From NCBI RefSeq assembly GCF_036320965.1, contig NC_092289.1, positions 22,333,278 to 22,397,277 on the forward strand: a stretch of DNA of 64,000 nucleotides, written 5' to 3'. Positions within the stretch are counted from its first letter, which is position 1, and every line of letters begins with the position of its first letter. Source of the DNA: Panulirus ornatus (Eukaryota; Arthropoda; Malacostraca; Decapoda; Palinuridae). A program made the translations under genes and the position numbers. Positions 12,001 through 24,000 of this stretch are shown piece by piece. The notes under the pieces were generated by a model. It was given only the letters and a program-made list of their open reading frames with translations, searched no databases and was not told the origin of the DNA.

Positions 12001-15000
12001 GAGTTTGGTAAAGTGTGTGAAAGAAGAAAGTTAAGAGTAAATGTGAATAAGAGCAAGGTTATTAGGTACAGTAGGGTTGAGGGTCAAGTCAATTGGGAGG
12101 TAAGTTTGAATGGAGAAAAACTGGAGGAAGTAAAGTGTTTTAGATATCTGGGAGAGTGAGGTAGTGCTAGGAAAAGACAACAAAGGCCACTCGTTCACAC
12201 TCAGTCTCCAGCTGTCATGTATAATGAAACAAAACCACAGCTCCCTTTCCACATCCACGCCCCACAAAACTTTCCATGGTTTGCCCCAGACGCTTCACAT
12301 GCCCTGGTTCAATCTAATGATAGCATGTCAACCCCGGTATACCACATCGTTCCAATTCACTCTATTCCTTGCACGCCTTTCACCTTCCTGCATGTTCAGG
12401 CCCTAATCACTCAAAATCTTTTCACTCTATCTTTCCACCTCCAATTAGGTCTCCCTCTTCTCCTCGCTCCCTCCACCTCTGACACATTTGTCAATCTGTC
12501 CTCACTCATTCTCTCCATGTGACTAAACCATTTCAAAACACCCAAAAGTGGGAACAGAGAAGGGGACCAAGTGAGGATTTTCTATCCAAGGCTCAGTCTT
12601 CTGTTCTTAACGCTACCTCGCTAATGTGGGAAATGACAAATATGTATGAAAAAAAAATTTCTGTTATTACAGAAAGTTCGATATAGATCAGTATACTTAC
12701 ATCCTAATTTAGGACACTTGAAGACCATATGCATTTGTAACACTTCCACCTTATTGGCAGGTTTTCTTTTTTGACAAAACTCATCAGTGAGGCCAGGCCT
12801 TAAGTGTAATATAAAAAGGGCTGAAGAGATTAGAAGTTGGGAGAGAAGAGTTTTTGAGTTAGTGAAAAACTTGCCGTATACAAAGGGGCAGATTATGGCT
12901 GTAAGAAAAGAATATGAGAAAATAAAAGAATTTGTAAGCTTAACAGTGTATGGAAATAAACAGACATCATGAAGGCCCACCCTTGAGTTGCCATCAACCT
13001 CAATAATTGTGTAATATAGTGGCTTCTGAGCATTATTATATGGTCAAGCTGATGACAGGGACACATTATAATATAGTGGCTTCTGAGCATTATTATATGG
13101 TCAAGCTGATGACAGGGACACATTATTAGTTTCTTCTTTGGAGAAAAAACTGAAGTTAGGTATGTATATGTAGAAATGGAAATGAGGATCAGCATTACTG
13201 TGCATAGGGCAAAGGTGGGCCAAGGTTTAAGATCAGATTAGGAAATTGATAAGTTAGATTGCTGTAGACTCAGTGATGTATCTAGAGGGCCTCCCCAAAT
13301 GTTAGGGCAGTGCTGCTGGACCTAGCTTTTATATTGCCATCACCTTTTTGGTTGTTGGCTAGCTCTTTGGCTGAGTAAATGTCTTTATGACCGATTTTTA
13401 AGATTTTTATGCACATGATTGACAGGGTTAGCCCAAATAAAAGAGGATGCTATGACTATAGGAGCATTAACCCTATTTTTACACATAAATATTTTTTTGC
13501 CATCATGTTTTAATGTTCTGAAACCATTCCCTGCTTTGTCTAATATACTCTCCTCAAATTTGTTTTGCATTTAGGCTTTTACCTTACCCATGCTATTTCT
13601 CAACAGTTGAATCAAACTGAGTGGTTGGATGGCAAAGGTGTATGTGATCCAGTGATGGAGAGTATGCCTGAGGTTAGAGGAACTTTCTTTTTTGCTGCAC
13701 CTACTGATGTATCATTTGTTGGCTCCTTTGCATCAGGCACATCACTGATACAAAATGCCTGTGTTGATGTCATGATCACTCTGCCAAAGGTAATATTATG
13801 TATCAGATATGTGAGGTATGGATTTATTGCTTATTTCTTTTAGCTGTAATTGAAGATAATAACTTCTGGTGTCAGATCATGTTAAATGTTTTGGATTAAT
13901 GAAAAACTTTCTGATGTAAGATGAGGGATTTTAAGTTTTTTATGTCATTCAATGTGTTTTATTACTAGAATTCATCAGGGTATTAAGTTTCTGGCTTTGT
14001 AAGAGGAGATTATATATTGAGTTCTTTTGGTCTTATACTTGAATTAGAAATGCATATATGCTACTGATTGGCGGAATGGAAGTTGGCTGACCAAGCGCAC
14101 CAGATACCTGGAATGGCTAGCAGTGGACCTACAGAATAAACCAGACCTTGTCACAAACCTAGAGTGGACACTTCACTTGGGATGCACAAGTAGACCTGTA
14201 CTTCAGGTATGTTTGGACAACCATGTTTGCTTTTGACTTTGGATTTTATTGTTCACATCATAATACTCTTTTGATAAGATATTCCAATGTAACCTCCATG
14301 AATTTATCAGGTGAAGGATTGATAACAAAGTATATTTACTAGGTCCCTTTCTTTGTACATAACCCATTTCAGAGCTGTACAATTTTTTTTTTTTCTTTTG
14401 AAGAGAAGCACATTTTGTATAGAACTGTAAGTCAGGAAAACATGCCTCTCTCCATCCATCTGTAGCTTGCACAGTGGGTTGCTAGTTTTTTATTACAAAA
14501 AATGAAGAGAAATAACATTATTTATAAAGTTAATGTAGTTGGTAAGCAGCCAACGACTAGGGATGTATTTTACCAGTACTACCTGCCTGGGTATCACGGG
14601 GTTAGTGACAGCTGCTTAGTGAGCCAGCATTTCAGAGGTTGTCAAGTTGCATCCCTCTGACCCAGGTAGCTGCCTTTTCTTTCTGCCTCACCCACTCGTT
14701 TACAGCTGGCATTCTGTACACAAGCATACAATCTCTCCTTGTTATATGTAACACTTTACAGCACTTAACTCACAGCTTTATCTTTGTAACTCAAGATTTT
14801 CCTTTGGTGAGCACTACGCACTCGCCATGCCTTTTGGCAGAATGTTAGGAACAGTATATGGAAGTTGTAGGTAGGAACATTTAGACAGGAGCATGGTAGT
14901 TGGCTTAAAGTAAATTTTTCAGAGAGCCCCAACCCTTCTGAAAATGAATGAATCTCGTGATTTACATTAGCCCTCATCAGGTTGCAATAAATTTTGTAGT

Positions 15001-18000
15001 AAATGAAGAAAATGTTTTAGATTAGTTGTCAGCCAGGTAGTAGTGTATTGTTGCTATCATATTACCCACATAGAATTGAGATATTAACTTCTCATTTTTA
15101 GCATGTTTACTTAGAATTTAGAGAATTTTATGATTTTCCTTTATATGTGATTTAGAGAACAAGATAACTCTTCTGAATTGATTACTGATTCATAATTTTA
15201 TTTAGATATCTCTTAACATTAGATTTTGAGTATGAAATATATTACACCTCTGCAATTAATCTTGTTTGTAGTGCTGTCATTAGAATCTAGGACCTTTGAA
15301 GAGTATCTTGTTGCCATTAGGGTTAATTTCTAGTCACCAGTTTTGGGCCATTCTTTCGTCTGTTTCCTTGCACTACCTCGCTAACGTGGGAGACAGCGAC
15401 AAAGCAAAATAAATAATGAATATAATGTTATGTAGTAGGTGGTTGATTCAGACTTTTTATTTTTTATAGGTTACTCCTAGTGGGGGAATTGGTAAAAAGT
15501 GGAAAGTAAACCTTTTTCCTGTTCCACCTTCAGAAAGTTTTAAAGTTTCAAGATTTTCACCAGGGAGGAGTAATCTTCAACCAAAATGGTACTTTGCAAA
15601 TGACACAGTGGAAGGTATGATATAGACTTGTTCAGATTTGTTGGGTGGCCATTTCAGTTGCATCTAAAAGATCCCATTTTTGAATGGCTTAACTTTCCCA
15701 GTTAATGTTTTTACCTGTCTAGATGTTACCACTGAAATTATTAAGGCCTCCCTTATTGTGGGCTGGTAGCAGAGCATCAGCTTTCTTCTTATTATTGAGT
15801 TTGAGAACAAAGTGTATTTCAGAGTAAAAAGTAAAAGTTCCTCTCCAGAATATAAACTATTTCAACCTCTCCCATCAGTCCACAGACATGAGTGAAAGAT
15901 ATCCTAAATGTGAAATCGTCCTTCACGAACAACTCATTTTCAGTGCATTACATACCTGATATCCGTGGAAACTTGTGATACATAAATGAATAATGTATTG
16001 TTAGATTTAGTCAGCCAGTTGACTGGAAATAAACAGCTGAGGTATTACAGAACTGGTAAGTCTTGATAGTTACTAGTTAACTGATCATGCAAGATTAGGA
16101 TGAGCTGTATATTTGCACACTCTGGATAAGTGTATGGGTGAGGTGCATTTAGATTGACAGGGTGGCAGTTATATAAGGATATTTAGAGTAAGTAGTATGG
16201 TTTATACATTATGAACTTTATTGAACACTTAAGTAATGAATAATTACAGTAATGTAGTGGTTGACATGCCACATTGCCTTTGTTGTTCATGAGCATAGCT
16301 ATGCACTTGTTCTTAGATTGTTTATGAAGATCACAATGGTAGGTAAGGACTGTCCTTATATCTGGTTGTAACAAGTCAGTTGTGGTGAAGAATAGCGGCA
16401 TGTGGTGGAGGGGCATCGGGGGTAGAAGGTATTTGTGATGAGTGTGTCAGCAGTTTATTGCCAAACTGTTACGTGAGCTGCTGATGTTGTTCAGAGAGGA
16501 TGGACAGGTTCAGCAAAGTGAGGTCTTCTTGTTTGGTGATGTAAGAAGGGCCCAGGATGGTTGTGTTTACCAATTTCTGCACTCTCTGTAGTTTTATCTT
16601 ATGTGTAGCTGTTATTAAGGACCAAACTAGGGAGGCATATGTGAGCTTAGATAAGATGAAGGTGGTATGGACATTCCTGAGCTCGCTGATGGGATTCCTA
16701 GTGATTTCAGTTGGCAGAGAAGATACAAATGGCATGAGGAAGATTTGATGATAGTGGTTACATGACTCTTCCAATCTAAACTGTCATCTGTAGTGACATT
16801 AAGAATTTAAAAGTCTCTGCCTACCTGAAGGATGTTAGGGCACAGTGTGATATCAGGTGGCAGGGTTATGTCTACAACCATGTATTTGTGCATCATCACA
16901 GTCTTGGTGTGGTTGACGGTAACATTATTGGCCATAGTCCACCCCTGATGGTTGTTAATTATGTGCTGAAGGGCACTGAAGTCAGAAGAGTTGTTGCCAA
17001 TGTTGATAGTGATGACATAGATGGAGTCATCTACATACTTCCAACAGTGGCTTTTGTCCTTCAAGGCATCAGTGATAAGGATGAGGAAGCAGAGTAGCCC
17101 TATGTTGGTGTCTTGTGGTGCACAGCCTTTTAAGTGTGATAATGGCTGGGGGGCTTTCTTAAAGTGGGCGATTTGGTGTTGCCATTTCAGGAAATCCACC
17201 AGCCATGAGATGAGACACCCCTGTAGTCCTAGGTTGATGGCTTTCTTTATGATTATGTTATGGTTTCCAAGTCAAAAGCCTTAGTGTAGTCTATACTCAT
17301 AGATACTCACATAGATCCTCTCCTGACTGTAGGCTTCCTGTGGAGTCCTCTTCTGTCAGCTCCTCATCTAAACTTAAATTTTTTAGGTCATAGTTCTGTT
17401 GTGTGTATTTTCTTGTTGTAGTTATATTTCTGTGCTTGGCTTTCCCAGAAACTATCTAGTCTTGCTTCAAGGGCCTGTATTGATGGTGCTGTTGTTACTT
17501 TCTCTGGTAGGCTGTTCCATGTTTCTACTGTTCTTTGTGTAAATGAATATTTCCTAATATCTAATCTTGATCTTGATTTATGCAATCTATGAAGGCGAAT
17601 GGCACTAAGGTCTTGTTTCTCCAAGTTGTGGTATATGAAGTCTAGGAGGCTGACAAGGCAGTGAGTGGTGGAGAAATACTTCCTGTTTCCAAATTGATAA
17701 GGGTCATCTGAATTGCAGTGTTAGCATAGGCCCAGTCAGACAAAAACTTAACAGATCAGTGTGGGGGTTGGAGTGATTGCAACAGGTCATAAATTATTAA
17801 GAGACACTGGTTTGGTGAATTTGGGTATTGGAGTGAGATATGCTGTGTCCCAAGTTGTGGAGTATTTAGATTGTATGAGTAAAGCATTAATTATGGTAAT
17901 TAGCAGTTTAGTTAATTTGTGAGAGAAATTCTTGAACAGTTTCAGTGGAAGTTCTATGGGTATGGTTGAGTGTTTGTTCTTAAGGCACTGATATTCACCT

Positions 18001-21000
18001 ACTATGTTTGGAGAGATGGCGTTGGTAGATATGCGAGAAGTAAGCTGATGTCAAGTAATGGTAATCACTGGCAAATATTGGCAAAGTGGATGTTAATTTG
18101 GTGTGCCGCCTCCTCATCACTAAGCTGGTTTACACAAGGGAAGGGGGAGGAGAGCCTTCACTGGTCTCAACCAGTTTGTTCTTTTATTGTCATACTACAG
18201 ACTGAAAGTGGCCTGCTTTGAATGCTACACCCTGTTTGGATAATAGGCCTACTTCATGGTTTGTACTTCAAGTTGCACTTTGTTTTAAAGTTGCTTGCAG
18301 ATGTCATTGTTGCAACTGTTGAACATTCAGTTTCACTGTTGCATAAGCTGCTTAATCAGTGGATGATCAAGGGAGCATCAGCTAGGTGTAATGTTACTGT
18401 TATCAGGAGAAAGAAATGTTGGTAGGCCTAGCTACGGGTTTCATTATACTTCTCACACAAGATTTCAACATCAGTGTAGATTCCAGGTTAGTAAATGCTG
18501 CTTAGACTGCACTTAATGAAGACTCACTTTTTTAGGTGTGACTAACAGATAATCCACTGCTGTATTAATTATTATATTATTATTATACTTAATCCCTGTT
18601 TCCCGTGCTAGTGAGGTAGCGCCAGAAAACAGATGAAGATTTGCCCCTCCACTCATATACGCGTATATATTCATAAATGCCCATACTTGCACACATACAT
18701 ACATATACTTATCAGCATATACACTTATACATACATATACCTACACATACACAGACATACATTTACACACATGTACATATTCATACTTATTCATACTTGC
18801 TTGCCTTTATCCATTCCCAGTGCTACCGTGCCCCACAGGAAACAGCATTTCTACCCCGTTTCAGCAAGATACTGCCTGGATAAACAGACGAAAAAAGTCC
18901 ACATTTCATTCACACTCAATCTCTAGCTGTCAAGTGTAATGCACTGAAACCACAGCTCCTTATCCACATCCAGGCTCCACAGACCTTCCCATGGTTTACC
19001 CCAGATGTTTCACAAGCCCTGGTTCAGTCCATTGACAGAACGTCTGTTCCTTGCACTCCTCTCACCCTCCTGTATGTTCAGGCCCCAATCGCTAAAAATC
19101 TTTTTCACTCCATCCTTCCACCTCCAGCTTGATCTCCCAGTTTTCCTTGTTCCCTCCACCGCTGACACATATATCCTCTTTATGATCTGTCCTCACTTGT
19201 TCTCTCCATATGTCCAAACCATTTCAACATGGCCTCTTCTGCTCTCTCAACCTCACTCTTTTTATTTCCATATCTCTCTCACCCTTCCATTACTTACTCA
19301 ATTGAACCATCTCACACCACATATTGTCCTCATACGTTTCATTTCCAGCACATCCACCCTTCTCCGTACACCCTATCTATAGCTCATGCCTCATACCCAT
19401 GTAATATTGTTGAAACTACTATTCCTTCAAACATACCCATTTTTGCTCTCTGAGATAACGTTCTCTCCTTCCACACATTCTTCATCGCTCCTAGAACCTT
19501 CGCCCCCTCCTCCACCCTTTGACTCACTTCTGCTTCCATGGTTCCATTCACCGCTAAGTCCCCTCTCAGATATCTACAACACTTCACTTCTTCCAATTTT
19601 TCTCCATTCAAACTTACCTCCTAATTAACCTGTCCCCCAACCTTATCGAACTTAATAACCTTGCTCTTATTCACATTTACTCTCAGCTTTCTCATTTCAC
19701 ACACCATTCCAAACCCAGTCACCAACTCCTGCAGTTTTTCACTCGAATCAGCCACCAGAGCTGTATCATTGGTGAACAACATCTGACTTCTTTTACAGGC
19801 CCTCCCATCCCCAACACACTCCTGTATGCATTAGAGAAATTTTTTAGACTATCCTTTGTTGGCAAAACTTGAAAACAAAAATTGGACATAGTTATCAACA
19901 AACCTCCATTAACATATTGTTGTTGATGGTGCAAGAGGGAATTTGAATACAGTTACCTAGTGGAGAGGAGAAAAATATTATGGAAAGTGACATAAGAAAC
20001 AAAACAGGTGTATATGAGCTAAATTAGGAATCAGATATTAGCAAAAACAGTAGATGTAAGGAAAATACCTCATGCTTAAAAAAGTTCATATCTGTGAGAG
20101 AATATGAGGGAAATTATGAGAGAAGTAATAGACAAAGATCATGAGAATAGATTTAGAAATGATAAGGCAAAGAAAGTGATGATTGAAGAGTGAAACTGCC
20201 CAAAACCTAAAGTGTGTATTTCTACTTCATTGGGAATATAACAGTTTGGTAGAACACTTCACTTGAACTGACAAGCAAGAAAATGCTGAAAGAAAAAGAT
20301 CATTTTGATTGATTATTGAGTTTAGTAGTTTCCAGCACCTCATTAAAGTTTACCAGGCTATCATCCCTGCAATAGTTCTCATACTCTGCATCTTCAAACT
20401 TTTTTGAAAAACATAGTGCTGTGTTAGACTACTTTTGTCTTAAACATTTTTCTAGATGGAATACATCCATTTTCACTCAAATTGACAGAATAGCCTGTTA
20501 ATTTTCCATTTATTAATAATGTACATTTTGTGGATGATCTATGAATGGTTGATGAAGAAAAGGTGGTGACTTGTCGAAAATAAGAGTCATAGTCATATTT
20601 TCAAATTCCTAGCCATAAGGGATTTGAGATGATGGAAAACATGCCAGGGTTTGTGAACCCATGAAGAAATAATGTGTATGCAGTAAGTTAAGTTATTTCA
20701 TCGATGTGATATTTTTTTAGAATGGCTAAATGATAATGAGATTCTTCTTTGAACTTCTTAGGTTAAATTATTGTATTTCTTTTATTAGCTATCTTTAAAA
20801 AGCTAACTGCATTATACTGCAATTATTATAGTTCACTTTGATAAATGGATTTGCTTTTTCTTCCCCCGCTGTGGGATCAGTGCCCCATTTTCCAATTGAT
20901 TCATAAAGTATTCAGAGAAATTCTAAGGATTTCTTCTCAAGATATCACATATAGATATGTTTCTTATTAAAGTATTACATGTAGATATGTTTCCCCATAT

Positions 21001-24000
21001 CTGTTGAATCTTCCAGGCAACTAATATCATATCGTACGTGTTGATGCTGATATTTTTTTGCAAGTTTTCATGTTTGACTTTGCTTATCCAATACCTTTCT
21101 GTTTCTCCCCAAAGCATTTTTGCATGAATGAAATGGTCCATTCTGTGTCTTGTAATGGTTATTAGTTTATTAGTAAGTCATCTAATGAAATGAATGAGTA
21201 AGACTAATAAAAATTATGAAAATGGTAAGAAAATGTTAATGTTATGTTTTAAATATCTCACCCTGAATAGTTGAGGAACATCCAGCAACTCCACAGTACA
21301 ACTGGGCCTGCGCAGTGGATGTAGTAATGCAAGAACACAAGAGCTTAATACTTGACTGTGTGAGCCAACACTCTAATCTGGCTCAGGGCATTAAATTAAT
21401 TAAGATTTGGTTGTCTCAACGGGGTCTGGACAAGGTTAGTGTTGCATTTGTATGCATGTTTTGTGGAATGGCAAGCCTTGTCCAGACATGGAATAAAACC
21501 AAGGGATTTGCCTTTCTTGGCTTCCTCTCTCATATATTGATGAGCTTTCTCCTCTACTGCTTGTGGGTCTGTTACATTCATACTCATAATAACATAGTTT
21601 TCATGCTTTTGCTTGCATGGCTGAACTTATGCTATATCCAGTTTGTGTTGTACATATGATGAACTAATGCACTGTAGCTTAGTTCTTGTTCTCCTGTTTT
21701 ATAGGAATTGATTTACTTAGAATATTATAAGTGATGCTAAGGATTTGATGAGGAGAGAAGATATGCTTTCATTAATTTGAGTGTAAGTTTCTGCTCATGC
21801 GTTATCAACTTTAGTTTGGTTTTTAGGAGGGGGAGGAAAGTTGATGGCCTCCTTACTGTATATGGCTCTGCACTATTTTTAGGCACTATTTTTAGGGTAG
21901 GTGAACCAGCATAGGCAACTGAATGTCCTAGTCAAGGCCATCTCCTATGTGTTAGATATATTCATTTATGCCCAAGCTTATGCCAGTTATCCATACAGGA
22001 ACCAGCTAAGAGGGAAGGATGAATGGCTGGGTTGGTTGCAAGCTGATTATCACACCCAAAATCCAAATACAGTGTGGGTCAGTGCATTATTCATGGGGAA
22101 TGAATCATGGTTGATAAGAGTCCCTCCTGTGTATTGATGGTTACCTTTGTAGAAAGTTTCAAAACATAAACATAACATGTTTGTACTGTACTGTATTTTG
22201 AGTGGGCTTCCACTTTCATTTCGTATTTAATAGGCAGAAAAGGTTGTATTCGTTGTCTCTCCTTTTTTTGTTGGTCTCTAGGGGAGTGGATATAATAATT
22301 CTGTTAAATTGATTCCCACAGATGATGTGTCTTATGCACTTGACCAAGTCCATGTTTATGAAAACTGATGATAATTGATTGCTTTTTTTTTTCTTTTATC
22401 TTTTCCAGGGAATTGGATGCTTCTCAGGGCACATGGTTACTCTTTTTGTGATACATCTTTTGCAGAAGAACAAAATTCGGCCTCAGATGTCTGCATACCA
22501 AGTTTTCCGTAATGTTATTGTGGCTCTTTGTAAGTTGTTATTGGTTACTTATCGGTATATGTTTGTATATATGAGTTTGTATCCAGCAATAAGCCTTTCA
22601 TAAGTGTATGCTTAAAACAGTGAAAAATTGATATGTTTAGAGAGGAGGAGGTTTGCTGATGATATACTGTTATGAATTTATTGTGAAAAGAAAATGTACA
22701 GAAACCAGTTTACTTTGAAGTTAGAAATTTACTGTGTGATTTAGAGACACTAGTAATACTTTTCCATTATTCAGGAATATCAGAAATTATCTCTTTGTTA
22801 GGTTCTGCTGACTGGACTATAGATGGACCTAGCTTGTGCTCATCATTACAGGCTGATGGTCTTTCACCAGAGACATTTCATAAGCTCTATGAAGTAGTTT
22901 TCATTGACCCGTCTGGCTTTATGAATATTGCTGCTACCTTGATCTCTGCTGACTATCTAAGGGTAAGTTGATTATTTAGCTTGAGGAAAAAAAAAAGGGA
23001 AAATGAAAGAATAAGTAAATACAGTAATGATAGATTTAAAAAGGTGTTAATAATCAGCAACAGGTATGCTTTTTTGTGCCGTGTATCAGAGTGGTCTATG
23101 CGTGTTTCTCACACACTTCAAATTTTGCAGAGTTGTGTAGACTCCTCCATTAAGACAACTCTCATGCATGTTCTCTGTACTTCTATCCTCCCATTTCAGT
23201 ATGTTTGTTGTCTTTTTATTTCATGAATATACAAGCTTTTTATTCTTTCCATTTCATTTCTTCTCACCTGTGAATACTGTTTTACAATACCGTAGCACCC
23301 TTCTAAGTTTCTCATTCATTACATAATCCTCAATGAGCTCCACTTTTCTAAGATCTGCTTCACCTTCCTGCATTTCAGTTAATATTTCATTTAAAGACCC
23401 ATGTTAAACTTAATGTAATTCATCCAACTAATCTTCCCATAATTGATGTGTATATGTGTTCTTATACGCTACCTCGCTAATGCAGGAAATAGCGAATAGT
23501 ATGAAAAAAAAAAAAAGTGTTGATATGTATATGTATGTATATGTGCAGCGATTAAGTATGATGTTGATATATATATATTTTTTATACAAATTCACCATTT
23601 CCTGTGAATATCGGTTTATGGCAGGGGTGCGTGATGTCTCCATGGCTGTTTAATTTGTTTATGGATGAGGTGGTTAGGGAAGCGAATGCAAGTTTTGGAG
23701 AGAGAGGCAAGTATGCCATCTGTTGTGGATGAGAGGGCCTGGGAAGTGAGTTATTTGTTGTTCACTGATGATACAGTGTTGGTGGCTGATTCGGGTGAGA
23801 AACTGCAGAGGTTGGTGACTGAGTTTGGTAAAGTGTATGAAAGGAGAAACTTGAGAGTAAATGTGAATAAGAGCATGATTATTAGGCTCAGTAAGGTGGA
23901 GGGACATGTTAATTGGAATATTGAGTTTGAATGGAGAAAAATTGGAGGAAGTGAAATGTTTTAGACATCTGGGAGTGGACTTAGCAGTGGACGGAACCAT

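Noticed and set aside
12340..12360. tRNA B-box-like ggttcaatc in antisense LINE-A 3' regions (for example around 12306-12320, 58398-58410)
   Set aside because: It recurs only as part of the LINE-A end sequence (ctggttcaatccattgacag), with no A box at the right spacing and no cloverleaf. Not a tRNA or tRNA-SINE head.
13565..13606. Extension of exon 5 upstream to the tag at 13574
   Set aside because: It would put exon 5 out of phase with exon 4 (phase 0); the tctcaacag acceptor at 13606 keeps phase and has a better pyrimidine tract.
21315..21659. 114-aa ORF at exon 8 taken as a separate membrane protein
   Set aside because: Residues up to GLDK are NOL6 exon 8; the hydrophobic rest is intron read-through past a good gttagt donor.
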